64,000 nucleotides of DNA from Lasiosphaeris hirsuta (Eukaryota > Ascomycota > Sordariomycetes > Sordariales > Lasiosphaeriaceae), in the NCBI GenBank assembly GCA_030549175.1, contig JAUKUA010000002.1, positions 4,960,001 to 5,024,000 of the forward strand, written 5' to 3'. Positions 1 to 12,942 of this stretch are shown here, piece by piece; position 1 is the first letter of the stretch; the number at the start of each line of letters is the position of its first letter. Position numbers and translations under genes: made by a program. The notes beneath the pieces were generated by a model, which saw only the letters and a program-made list of their open reading frames with translations, had not been told where the DNA came from and made no database searches.

Positions 1-2337
1 TACCATTAGGTCGATCCTATATCGGCTATTATAATAACGGTTCTCTTTATAACTTATATGTAGGGGTCGCGGCTACCTGTTACTACTAAAGTTAGACTTT
101 AGAGAACGTCGGGTTCTAGGTCTTCCAAAGGAATGTCAATGATAGCGGGAAGGTCTATGATTCGAAAGACTAGCTGTAGGATCTTGGCTGACTGTGTAAG
201 CTCTAATTATGATACTGAGGTTGAGTAGCTTATCTATGACAAATCTGAAGTCTGATGACGTTACTTAGCACAGGCGAGATCCGTTGTTCGGCTACTCTGG
301 CTTGTGAGTGGTTTTAAGCATCCCGTTGTGACCCGTAGGTACTTAGGAGAATCCGCTGACCTGTATGCCGGCTGAATAGGCCATTAGCTACACGTGGGAG
401 CGTGTCCCGAGGTTGAATCATATTGTGGCTGTCTCTTCTGTGATAGTTCCCTTCTCTATGTTAGTCCATAATAGATATCCGTGGGTTAATGGGTGTGTGT
501 GTGTATGGTTCGTGCCGGTGGTGTAGCTTGGTCAAGGAGGTCAGTGACCCTGTTAACCTAGGTAAGCCTACCAGTGTGATATCTTTCTAATCTTTCTTAC
601 TAAGTTAGAGGTTTATACTTATTAATGTTTATTTCTTTAGAACCACTTTTTTTAATTTTAAAACCTTATTTCTTAACTTCTTATAAGAAGTTTTAAGCTT
701 TTTATTCCGCTGTATAAAATATATTACTTAGGAAGGTTAATATTAAGATTTCTCTTTTATTAAAGTATTATCTTAATTAATAATTAAGTTATATTTATTT
801 ATACTTTAATATATAAACCATCAGAAAGAAATCAATTAATACTATTTTCTTTTGTTTATATATGTAATTCTTTTAATTTCTTATTCTCTAAGTATTTTTT
901 TTTTAAAGTTTTTATACTTATTTTAAATATTTTATTATTATTATATTTCTTTCTATATAAGTACTATATCATTTACTTTACTTAGTATTTTCTTATCTTA
1001 GATAATTATTAAATCTTCTTATTCGTCTATTAGTAAGTCGTTATATTTTTCTAAGTTTACTATATAAACAATAAGTTCTTTTTCTATGTTAATACTTAAG
1101 ATTTATCTAACTTTAAAGATTAGCTTCTACATAACTTACTTTTAAGTTCTTTTACGATATTCTCTAATAAAGTAACCCTTTTTATAATAGTTATAACATT
1201 TTATTTAGTTTTTATCATTTTTAGTCATAAAAGGTTTGTTAAGTTTAAAAGGGACCTTACCATTTTACCTATTAATTTATATTACGCCAATTTCTATAAG
1301 GCCAACGTATCTATATCCTCTATATATTATACTAGGTAGTATTTTTCTTATTGGCTCTATCTTTAAACTAGCTAAAAAAATGGTTTTATAATACTTGTAA
1401 TACCAATTATTAATCTTAATAACTATCATAATAAATTCTCTAAGGGTTATTAGCCGATCTTGTAGAAAAAGTCAGTTTATAACATGTAACTTTAAACCTT
1501 TCTAAAATATTATTATCAATATCTCCTATCCCAGTTTCATATTTTATAATTCCATAGTAAACCTAGCTCCATAGTCCGTGACTAATATAGTCTACTTCAA
1601 AGCCTAGAGTCTTTTTCCGTTATCTTAACAGTGTCTACTTCTTCAAAGTCTTCTCTTATAACTTTAAGAAAGTCGTAGTAACCATAGAAAATCTTCTAAG
1701 CAAAGAGATTCTTTTTCTTCAGCTTGTTCGTCTCGAGGTTATTATATGTTCTAAGGTGTAGTTCGTACCATTTTACTATGGTACCCGTGAGGAGGGATCC
1801 TAAGAATAGAACTTTGTCAAGTTCCTCTATAAACTAATAATCGTTATAATAGATATAAGCTTCGACACTAGCTAACTAAGATTTTAAGTCTTAGAATTTT
1901 TTATTATATTTCAGAGGAAATAGTAACTCAGGTTTCTTTCTTTTCGAGTCTCTAACCTCCTTACTTTTACTTTCTAATACTCGAGTTACTACCTTTAAGA
2001 CGTCGTTCTCCTTCCTAAGGTAGTTAATATTAACATATAGTTACAAGACTTTAGTAACCAAGGCTTTAACCATAATCCTTAATGAGATATCTCCCAATTC
2101 CGCTATTGTTAATATTCTCTTGTTTTGTCTAAGACTTCTGATCAATGTCCTCTTGAGGGAACGTAAGCAACGTGTAATAACCTGTACACTAGGCACCGGG
2201 GTACGTAGTATTAAATGACAGATCATAAGGTAGAACGCCTAAGTCAATTATAATACAAGGGGAGATTGATCATGGTAAAGGTAAGCATCTCAGACGGGAG
2301 GTTTCACACTCTGTCAAACAGATTATTATCACTATAG
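1..2337. other. AT-rich unassigned flank, no gene seen
   Basis: The first ~600 bases are of mixed composition with a short GT run near 490. From ~600 to ~2040 the sequence becomes extremely AT-rich and TpA-rich, like the RIP-mutated transposons to its right. No frame longer than about 60 codons looks protein-like on either strand. It is probably decayed repeat DNA outside the Fot1/pogo element that begins at 2340, but I cannot name the family. Confidence 0.5.
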
Positions 2338-2339
2338 TA

Positions 2340-2380
2340 ACGTGTGTTATAAGCGAGTTGGACATATAAGCGAGCGGGAC
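2340..2380 (+). repeat. left terminal inverted repeat of the outer Fot1/pogo element
   Basis: Begins ACGTGTGTTATAAGCGAG and pairs with the reverse complement of 25067-25107 with few mismatches. It holds two spaced TATAAGCGAG motifs, the same layout as the ends of the element at 29194. Confidence 0.88.
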
Positions 2381-2428
2381 ACTTTCTCTCACCCCACCAC
2401 AATTATCTACAATTAATCTATCATAACA

Positions 2429-3637
2429 CTAGGAAATAACAATAACTAAATCAGAAACAGATGAATTAGACGATTCTACAGCCTTCTTGCACGTACGTAC
2501 ATTATGGCCAGGCTTGCCGCACACGCCATAGCACCGAATCTTAGTACGAGACCCCGCTATACCACTACCATTTTGTTATGTTTCCTAGACTAACTACTCC
2601 CCTACAGCCTTCTAATCTAATAGATCCTATACCTCTTGTACAATAAGTGACCCTCCAAGCCGAACACGTGTTTTTTTAGCTCTCTGTTGCTTACTAAGCC
2701 TCTCATTAGCCTTTCGTAGTACTGAGACCTCCATACGTAGAAGAGCTACCTCGTATATCATAGCCATTGTACCTTTAGCTAATCGATTGACAGTAGTTAG
2801 TATTAGTATTAGAGAGCTACCTTGATAGTTAGAGATTCGAGTTTTGATAAACGTTAACTATAAGATAACTTCTCAAGGGTTATATGATATTTAAGAGATC
2901 TAAGGTAATACTATGGTTAGGCTTAAGGCTAGGGATGTTAAAGTCCGAATATAAACATCTTACTTAGATATCACCCTTCTTAGGTTATACGGCATAAGGC
3001 CGGCTCCGGAAAAACCTCCCTAAATATTCTTTTCTGTAATCGAAGTAAAAAACGTCTCTCTGAATCTACAAAGAAACTCTAACTTACTAATATATATAAT
3101 GTTTATCCATATTAGCTACTCGATCTAGTAGTTATATATCTTCTTCAACGGCTTAAAATAACTAACATCTAACGGCTGAAGTAAGTATAAGAAGTACGGA
3201 GATATACAAAGTGTGATAATATTATACTCCTAGTAATAAGTCTTAAATTCTTCGAAGTGGTACCTATTATAGCCGTCGAGGATTGGGAGCTGATATTTAC
3301 CCTTTATACGAGATACTATATAAAGATCAAAGTACCAAATCTAATTTATGCCTTTTTTATTAGTAGTCTAACTATTATTAGTTGTTATAATACGTTAAGT
3401 ACCTAGAAGGTTATACTCTTAATACTAGTTAGTAAGATAATAAATAGTAAAAAAGCCTAACCTAGAATATTTACTCCTTAGATAACTATAACCTACTCTC
3501 AATTACTAAGCTAAGCCTATTTAGCCCTACTACGGCTATTAGAGGTAGTAACTACTATGGCGGAGATAATAATACCTATCATAAAGCTAGTCTCGTCGAA
3601 ATTATATATATCGTCGTCAAAGATACTGTACTTAGCC
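2429..3637 (-). pseudogene. Fot1/pogo transposase, C-terminal two thirds (decayed)
   Basis: The minus strand aligns along its whole length with the C-terminal part of the transposase at 29293-30966, including the C-terminal region that carries a CCHC knuckle in that copy (here near 2470-2530) and the shared stop at 2429-2431. Reading is broken by many stop codons produced by C-to-T and G-to-A changes. The break at 3637/3638 is the retrotransposon insertion and not the natural end; the N-terminal part continues at 24558. The protein would have been a DDE transposase acting on the element's own inverted repeats. It cannot be functional. Confidence 0.85.
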
Positions 3638-3871
3638 TGTTACGTAGAAAAATGTAGATAGCCTAGATAGGTTAGTCCGTTGTACGCAGTCCCTACGCTC
3701 AATTGAGCACAGGGGGTACGCTGCCATATAATGGCAGCACGCCCTCTAGACTGATTGCTAACGGGCTATCCTTTACAAATTATTTACACTACCATACAAT
3801 ATGTCATGTCAGTGTTTATGTGAAGAACCACCAAAGTAATGCTTACACAAGCGGTCCTTTTAACCGTAGCA
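3638..3871 (+). repeat. 5' LTR of the outer chromovirus (234 bp)
   Basis: Runs from TGTTACG to CGTAGCA, a near-perfect 7-bp terminal inverted repeat (TGTTACG/TGCTACG). It is followed by AG and then TGGTGCCCCTACC, which has the form of a primer-binding site: it opens with TGG, complementary to a tRNA CCA end. Four LTRs in the nest have this 234-bp length. I cannot say which tRNA primes it. Confidence 0.92.
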
Positions 3872-5286
3872 AGTGGTGCCCCTACCATCGAATCGGATAG
3901 ACCTCATCAGTCAATTTGACACCTCCGGGACTAACACCAGCTTATACCACGTTGTAATAAAGACAACGACAATACGTACGTTAACGGCACGAAGGCTCTT
4001 AACTGAGTCGGTGACTTACTGTTAAAATAACAAGACAAGCGGATGCATATTATTAAGCTCCACGAAGCCCAATAAGTATTCAACTACATCTCTAAGAATC
4101 CGAGAGTTAAGTGGTAGACTAGTGTAATACCGGAGCGTAAGTAAGTACTCGTAGCGTTAGTAAGCCTAACTTTTCTTACTAACGGAACATTTACTTACTT
4201 AAGAAGCCCCATTTAGAACAGCTATTTAAACGTCTAGAACGTTGACAACCACATTCCGAAAGAACGCTTTAAAACTCTAGTCGATAACTACCTTTAAGAA
4301 GTATAGAAAGGCCTCTACTTAATATCAAAATACTCGAGAACGGCGGAAATACTAGAACCAAGAGGTACCTAACAGACCTTAACAACGCTACCGCCTATAG
4401 ACCTAACACTTAGGGACACGCTAACTATCTTACTACTAAGTAGTACGACGCTAGTAGCCAGACGGGATATTATACTAAGAAAGTTTAATACCATATCGTA
4501 AGATGAAGGATTTTTATCTGTAACACTAAGTAAAATAATAGAAGACTATACGTTAAGGTAGGATCCGGATCTACTTAAGGATCGTACTGACGAGTAACTC
4601 CTTAGTTTACCTCCATTTCTACCTCTGAGGTAATTAACAATCAAGAAGTAGCTTACGTAGATAATATAGGTCATATAGACATATCTTACGATTATTCTTA
4701 TAAGGACTAGTACGCTGGCGACCGGCCCTACGGCTTAAGTAAACACTCCGTTAGCGACGAGAAGCTTTAACTAGTAAATCTATCATGTCAGTCTCCTTTA
4801 GCTAGACATACTACCGAAGAAAGACGGTAAGGCCTAACTATTTTACGACGGTAAGTAGCTTTGTTACCGTAATATTTATCTTTAGACTATATATGTTAAG
4901 AAAGCGGCCTTAAATCTAGATAGATATAATACTTTTTATAAAGAACTGTTTTTATTATTTAAGAGATTAGCCCTTTAATAGTATAAGTTTTAATTATTAA
5001 CTAAGGATAAGAAATATGTAAGACTAAACGTCTTTAACTAGGTTATAATCATCTTTTAATAGTTTAGACTAAAGCTAATAGATATAAAACAATAGTTTAG
5101 TTAACCTACAAGTAAGTTTAAGGCCGAAGATAACATTATTAATAAGTCAGTCTATATATACGTGATAAATTATTTTAAGTACGTAAGAGTATAAAGAGAT
5201 AAGAAGAATTTTTAATTACTTACTAAGCTATTTAACAATTTATACGAGGAATTATGTTAGCTTTATACTTAACTAACCATTAAAGA
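3872..5286 (+). pseudogene. Leader and 5' part of gag of the outer chromovirus
   Basis: Begins with the primer-binding site and untranslated leader, then runs parallel to 5521-6940 of the next copy, base for base apart from transitions and small gaps. It stops abruptly at 5286, where a new LTR begins precisely. In the intact copy the matching sequence continues with gag, so this piece was cut off by insertion of the second copy. Stops are frequent and the remnant is not translatable. Confidence 0.85.
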
Positions 5287-5520
5287 TGTTACGTGGAAAA
5301 ATGTAGATAGCCTAGATAGGTTAGTCCGTTGTGCGTAGTCCCTACGCTCAATTGAGCACAGGGGGTACGCTGCCATATAATGGCAGCGCGTCCTCTAGAC
5401 TGATTGCCAACGGGCCATCCTTTACAAATTATTTACACCACCATATAATATGTCATGTCAGTATTCATATGAAGAACCACTAAAGTAACGCTTACACAAG
5501 CGGTCCTTTTGACCGTAGCA
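5287..5520 (+). repeat. 5' LTR of the second chromovirus copy (234 bp)
   Basis: Same ends and length as the other LTRs, followed by AG and TGGTGCCCCCACC. No partner 3' LTR followed by the flanking bases AAAGA exists downstream; the only plus-strand 3' LTR belongs to the outer element. The simplest history is insertion into the outer copy's gag followed by recombination between the two same-direction internal regions, which removed this copy's 3' LTR. Confidence 0.87.
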
Positions 5521-8500
5521 AGTGGTGCCCCCACCATCGAATCGGATAGACCTTATCAGTCAATTTGATACCTCCGGGACTAACACCAGCTTGTACTACG
5601 TTGTAATAAAGACAACGACAACGTACGTGTTAACGGCACGAAGGCTCTTAACTAAGTCGGCGACTTACTGTTAAAATAACAAGACAAGTGGATATATATT
5701 GTTAAGCTTCACCGTGAAGCCTAACAGATGTTTAACTATATCTCTAAGAATCTAAGAGTTAAGTGGTGGACTAACGTAAAGCCGGAGCGTAAGTAAGTAC
5801 TCATGGCGTTAGCAAGCCTAATTTTTCTTACTAACGGAACATTTATCTACTTAAGAAGTCCCATTCAGAACAGCTATCTAAACGCCTAGAACGTTAATAA
5901 CCACATTCCGAAAGATCACTTTAAAACTCTGGTCGATAACTACCTTCAAGGAGTATAGAAAGGCCTCTACCCAATACCAGAGCACTCGAGAACGGCGGAA
6001 ACGCCAAAACCAAGGGGTACCTAATAGACCTTAACAACGCCACTATCTACGGATCTAACACTTAGAGGTACGCTAACTATCTTACTACTAAGTAGCGTGA
6101 CGTTAGTAGCTAGACGGGATATTATACTAAGGAAGTTTAATACTATATTGTAAGACGGAAGATTCTTACCTGTAACACTAAGCGAAATAGTAAAAGACCA
6201 TACGCCGGGATAGGACCTAGATCTACTTAAGGACCACGCTGACGAGTAACTTCTTAGTCCACCTCCATTTCTACTTCCGAGGTAATTAATAATTAAGAAG
6301 TAACTTATGTAGATAATATAGGTTATGTAGACATATCTTATTATTACCCTTATAAGAACTAATACGCCGGCGACCAGCCCCGTGGCTTAAGCGAGTACTC
6401 TATTAGCGATAAGAGACTTTAACTAGTAGATTTATTATATTAGTCTTCTCTGGCTAAATATATTACTGGAGAAAGATAGTAAGGCTTAACTATTCTATAA
6501 TAGTAAGTAGCTTTATTACCGTAACGTTTATCTTTAGATTGTATATATTAAAAAAGCGGCTTTAAATCTAGATAGATATAATACTTTTTATAAAGAATTA
6601 TTTTTATTATTTAAGAGATTAGCCCTTTAATAGTATAAACTTTGATTATTAACTAAAGATAAGAAATATATAAAACTAAGTGTCTTTAATTAAGTTATAA
6701 TTATCTTTTAATAATTTAGACTAAAGTTAGTAAATATAAAACGATAATTTAGTTAACTTATAAGTAAGTTTAAGGCCGAAGATAACATTGCTAGTAAGTC
6801 AGTTTATATATACGTGATAGATTGTTTTAAGTATATAAGAATATAAAGAGACAAGGAAGATTTCTAATTACTTACTAAGTTATATAATAACCTATACGAG
6901 GAATCATGTTAGCTCTATACTTAACTAACTATTAGAAACATACTTCGTGATTACCTCGATAAGATCAAAGAAAAGATATTAATATCTCGTGATACGTTAG
7001 TTACTAAAGGAACGGTTATAAGAGTAACTAAGACGATATTATATAATAATAATATTATGACTTATAACGACGATAATACTAACTAGGCTAATAGAGATAA
7101 AAGACGAGGTTAAGCTAACAATCGAGGAAGATAAGCTACTTAGTAAGGTAATAATAATAATCGAGGATACTTTAATAATAAAGGATTATCTTCCAGTAAC
7201 TAGAGAAGTAGACAGTAAGGACGTTCGTACTTTAGTAACATAAACAAACATAGCTGTAATATATATCTATGTTAAAGATTTAATAACTAAGTACCTAGAG
7301 GTTTCTAGCTAGACCGAGTATTATAGAGGTGGTAGTACTACGGCTAACACCAACCTTATAATAACAGCACTTTTACCTATATTAATAATAAGTTTATTTA
7401 TAGAGAAAGTACTAACGCCTAGTAACAATGTAAGTAACTTAAGGCCGAGAGATATTACTTTATTAGTGAAGGAAAATCGGAAGAAGATACTACTACTTTT
7501 CTTAACGTTACGACATCTTCTTTTCATTTAGCTTTCCTTCGTTCTTCCATAATACTAAGTAACCTTATCTGGTATAAGATACTTAATAAGAAAAAGTATA
7601 AATTTTCGAGTTATATAGAAACATTTAACTATAGAAATAAGCTATGGTAACATATCTGGACGGAGTATGTTAAATAACTGTAGAAGCTAAAGAAAGGTTT
7701 AATCATATATTAAGAACCTAAGTTCCTAAAAGAGCTCGTGTCTCTTATACCTCCTATAAAGCTTATAATCTTTAGGGAGTAAAGGTCCCTTATAGAGCCT
7801 GTGACTCCGAGGTAGCTTACCCGTTTAAGAAAAGAGCTAGAGAGCTCTGAGAAGTTAGAGGATAATAGGAATGTAAGAATGAGTAAAAACGACATAAGAA
7901 AGATTCGTTTTAAATAGGTATCTATAGAAGATACGAAAGAGAAAGATAAAAGATTTATTATAGCTTAGAAATGTCACTTGATAAAGGACTAGAGTAGTAA
8001 TAACTTAAGTGATAAAAGAACTTACGTTATCTTCGAGGAAGGATAGGTTATTAAAGTAAACTTACTACTTCGTCTCGTAGGCTCTTAATACTTGAAGAAG
8101 TCTTATCTTCAAATCAGTGTTAAAGTAAACTTAAATAATAAACCTACATACGTTTACTTTGATTCTGGTAGCTTAACTAACCTCGTTGATAAAAAGTAGA
8201 TTTAAAAATAGATATACTATTTATGTTAGATACTATAAGATCCCCGTTTCGTTAAGAGAGTTAACTTAAGAACTCATATCGATAAGTAAGCCGAGTTCGA
8301 TTTTTATATTCTTAGTATAACGTAATAAACTAGTGTTAACACTTACTTTTATATAAAGGCCGATATTATTAACGAGTTAAGGCCGTATATTTTAATCGGT
8401 ATTACCTTTATAGATGACAATAACGTAACTATCAACTTCTTAAGAATATTACTTTCTAATCTGTTAAAAACATAAGGACAAGGACGGACCTAATTACTAA

Positions 8501-11500
8501 ACCTCGCCGGGAGATTATATGTAAGGTTACTACTTTCTAAAGTGTTATTTTTATATCCGGAGAGAAAGATTTTATTAGGACTAAGATATATAATCTATTA
8601 AAGTTATTATCTAAAGAGACATATATTTATAACAGGCCATAGACTTTTTACCTTATGTTAACATAAAAAGATATCTAAGATAGTAACATCGACTACTTAA
8701 CATCTTATATAACGTATTTTTATAACTAAATATCTAAGCTAATAATTATTAAGAGAGGTTAGAAGATTAGGAAAGTTTAAGAATGGCCTAGAGTAAAATA
8801 AGTATTTATATTCGATTTAACGAGTTATAACGTAAATATAAGAGTAAAGATTATGTAAGCCTCCTTTACGAGATATTACGTAAAGCTTAACAATGTTAAT
8901 ATAAAAGAATGTTATTTAACTATCCTTAATAAAATCTACTAACTTAAGGATAAAATAAAGGATGTTTTCGTTTATATTTTAAGCGGTTAAGTAAGTAACG
9001 AGATAAAGATTGTCGACATCTTATAGCTACTTTCTTTAAAGATAAGATATTATATATTATTATATAAAGTCGAGAAGCTAGCCGATTTTCTTACTATCAA
9101 GAGTAAGGTTAGAATAAGTATCTATAAGGTAAATAAAGTTTTCATAAAAAAGATTAAGAACTTGTTAGATAAGTATGATATATTCCGTGATAAAGATATC
9201 GTACCTATATCCGATAAAAGTAAAATAAAGATTGACCTTATTAAGAAATAGTAAAACTAAATTAAGCTAATAAAGCCATATCCCTAAGGAACGAAAGATC
9301 ACGTTTTCGCTATATAAAGACTCAATACTATATATATAGCTAGAAAGCTAACCTTTCTTAACGAACTAACTCTTATTATATATCTTACCTTCGTAGTATA
9401 GAAAACGGTTAATAAAGTAGAGAAAGGCTATTTTGTCGTCGACTTATATGCTCTAAATAAGATTATGGTACTAGATGTATATTTACTTATAGACTAAGAC
9501 GATATGATTCTTATAATATAAGAAAAAAACGTTTTTTTTATAATAAATATCTCTAGTTTCTTCCATTAGTTACTAGTCAATAACAAATATTATAATCGTT
9601 TAGTTATTATTACGAAAAGAGAGCTTAAGTAATTAAATATGATACATATAAGATTTAAGAACTTACCCGCTTTCACTTAACGTTTCATAGACTACCTATT
9701 CCGTGATAGTTAAGATTTCGTATAGATATATATTGATGACATCGTTACCTTTAGTACTATAGAAAACGAGTACTATAAGTACATAAGTAAGGTACTTAAA
9801 CTCTTAGAGAATATAAGGATATATATTAATACTAGTAAGTTATTCGTAGCCTATCTAACGATTTAACTTCTAAGATATATTATTAATAGAGAAGGAGTCG
9901 TAAAAACAGATAATTAAATTACGGCTTTTTAGAAGATAAAGTTCCTAGACATATTAGATATGCTCGAGATCTATTTAAAGATAACTAGATAGTTACGATA
10001 TAAGATTACTTAATATGATATTAAAGCTAGACTGTTATAAAAGAAAAAGACGACATTATTAGTATTGAGCTCTGAGGAAGGAAAGATTATGAACGGAAGT
10101 ATAAAGAACATAAGAAAGGCTTATATATCAAAAATATGTTTTTAACCTTTAAAAGATAAATAGGAATCTTTTTACTTACTATAAGAATATTTATATATAT
10201 AATTTACGACTTATTATCATGTTAAAACGAAGCTATTGTTCTTTAAGGTTGATACTTATAAAGAAGCTTTTAGTCTTTTCGTTTTTTAACTTAAGAATAA
10301 CTAAGATAAGAAAGTAATCTCAAGGCATGATCTTACAATAGAGAAGGTTCTACCGATTATATTCTTATTAAGAGTAACTACCGTAACTAAGTAAAAATAT
10401 AGATTTATAGAGGTAAAGGTTATAGTAATTATATAAGTAGTTAGAAAGCTTAAGAACATAGTTTAATCAAACTAACATTATTTAAACATCTTAATAGATT
10501 ATACTCTTACTAAAGATATCGTTAAGTACACGTCTTTAGTAACGATAGACTTAAATAAGTTTAACCTTAAGCTTATGAATATAACAAACTAGCTTTCTTA
10601 GTTTAAGATCGACATTTTTTATATCTTAAGTATTCTTAACGTCGTTTCTAATATATTCTTATAGCTTCTAACGTTCGAATAGGACTTTAAGAAGCTTAAG
10701 ATAGATAAATCTAATAAGCTCGATAATATCTAAGTTATAATATAGAATATAAGAGACGAGATATCTATTATGGTTACTTAGGTAAATACCGAGCCCATTA
10801 TTAGTAACTCATTTAGAACTACCTTGTACGAGGGTTATAAAAATAATACGAAATATAACAAGTTAATAGCTGATATTAATACTAAGATAAAAAAACCTAT
10901 CGTACTATAACGGGTAGAACATATTTAAGTACCTAAGAGGTACTTACGACTTCTAATGAGACTATTTAAGATTAGAGACAAGTTACTATATCATATTGAT
11001 CATAATAAAAATCGTTACCTTTATATCCTAAGAACGTATGTTAAGATAATACTTAAGATAGTTTATAATAAATCGTATTATTTCGGTTTTTATAAGATAA
11101 TAAATAGCCTCTAAAATATATACTTTATTAACAAGGTATAGAAAGTAAAACGTTTTATTTAGTTTTATAAGACCTATCGTTAAAACTAGACTAATAGGTA
11201 GCTTACAAACGGAGAAATGATACTTATTTATATAACCTCATAGCCGTTTTATATTATCGTAATAGATTTTATTATTAACTTACCTATAGTCTTATTAGCT
11301 AGAATAATATAGTACCTCGAAGGTTATAACATACTTAATATACTTTATATAGTTACATATAAGTTCTTTAAAAAAATATTCTTACTAACGAGATACTATA
11401 TTTACATAGCTAAGGATTAGGTAAAGGTATTAATAAGATTATTATTTATGTATAATTAGGGACTACCGACGATAATTATTAACGATAAAGACTTAAAGTT

Positions 11501-12560
11501 TACCTTAGTATTATAGAAAGAGATTTTCGATATCTATAATATTAAACTACTCTTTTCTACTACTTACTACCTATAAACTAATAACTAGTTAGAAAGAACG
11601 AACTAGATAGTTAAGATTACTATTCGTTTTTACATCTCTATAATAAATAAAAAGGTTCTATAAGTTAATATGTTACTATCACTTTAGTTTAATATTAATA
11701 ACATACTAACTGTTATAATTAATAAATTACTTAACAAGCTAGTCCCTAAATTCTAGCTAAGGTCTTTAGTAAATATTCTAACTATAAAAGAAGGTATAAG
11801 AGTAGGTACCGAGGTAACAAAGGTTCTTAAGAGATATTACTAAAAGGAAGTAATTTAGCTTTTTAACATCGCTAACGTAATAGTAAACTCCGCTATGACG
11901 ATAAGTATATACCTAAGACCTTTAAGATCAAAGATACTATTTATCTATATCTTTATAAAGGTTACTATCTACCTAGTAAGCTAAAAAGGAAATAGTTACC
12001 TTAAAGAGTAGGCCCGTTTAAGATCATTAGTAAAGTAAAGATAAGTAATCTAACTTACAAGCTTAACTTCCCGGTATTATAGGAAGTATACCTAATCGTC
12101 TTAGTTACGTAACTATACTACCTTTAACAAGGTAAGGATTCTTTTAGCCAAAAGTAATAAGTACTACTAGCCGTTAAGGTTAACAAATAAGAAGAATAGA
12201 AGCTCGACTATATTATTAGTAATAAAGTAAGTTAGAAGAAGAAAAACCTAAGTATTAAGTATCTCGTCCGTTAAAAGAACTACGAAGCTAAGGACGATAT
12301 ATAAAAGCTAAGAATAAACTTATTACTAAACATAAGAAATATTATTATAAGTTACGAAATGAGAAACCTTATCGACTAAGATAAGAAGTATAAAAAGAAG
12401 AATATTAAGACTATTAAATATATTAAGATTAATATTATCTTTACCATAGAAATAATAATTAAGCTTCTATAGTACTAAACCACTAAATAAGAGATGTTTT
12501 TAAGGACGAATAGCTTTCTTAATAAGGTAAGAGAGTATTTTAGCTATAATACTAGATCTT
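5521..12560 (+). pseudogene. Chromovirus gag-pol (RIP-inactivated)
   Basis: One long decayed polyprotein. Gag occupies roughly 5.7-7.3 kb. Reverse transcriptase is marked by YIDD followed by IVTFS at 9729-9755, the Ty3/gypsy active site. The integrase core is marked by IVIDFIINLP, with the first catalytic Asp at 11265-11267. An integrase C-terminal segment reads GPFKIISKV near 12010, and a chromodomain-like segment containing IKYLVR follows at about 12210-12370, which places the element in the chromoviruses; such chromodomains are thought to guide integration to heterochromatin. In-frame TAA/TAG codons stand where Gln or Trp is expected. It cannot produce protein. The exact start of gag and end of pol are uncertain. 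Confidence 0.85.
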
Positions 12561-12942
12561 TTCTTTTTTTTACTTTCCTTGATTAATCTTACTTAGTTAT
12601 ACAAACGCCTTCTTACTACGAGCTAAAAAAGACTTGATAATTAGATATAAACCTTATTATAACGTTGTTTTTTCTTTGTCAATTTTTCTTATCATAAGGT
12701 CTTAGCTTACTAGGTTAGGCCACTAACTAAAAAACCCCTCCTATAAAATTTTTACATTTTTCTTTCTTATAATCATTATTACCCTTGTCACCGTCATCAA
12801 GTTATACCTTTACACTTTTTCTATATCTTACTATCACGTTTATTCGTACTTTGAGATAGTTAAATTTAGTTATTTATAAAAGAATATTTATAAAATAAAG
12901 TGTCAATTCGAGGTAGCTTAAGCTAAGCCAAATAATCTAGAT

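Noticed and set aside
3703..3900. Repeated ~65-codon frames (3703, 23944, 24389, 38887 regions) as a conserved small protein family
   Set aside because: They are chance frames across the chromovirus LTR and primer-binding site.
3638..4032. LTR length of ~394 bp ending at AAAATAACA
   Set aside because: A TGTTA/TAACA pairing exists there, but the CTAAG and TAGCC target duplications both place the end at CGTAGCA, giving 234 bp and a primer-binding site directly after.
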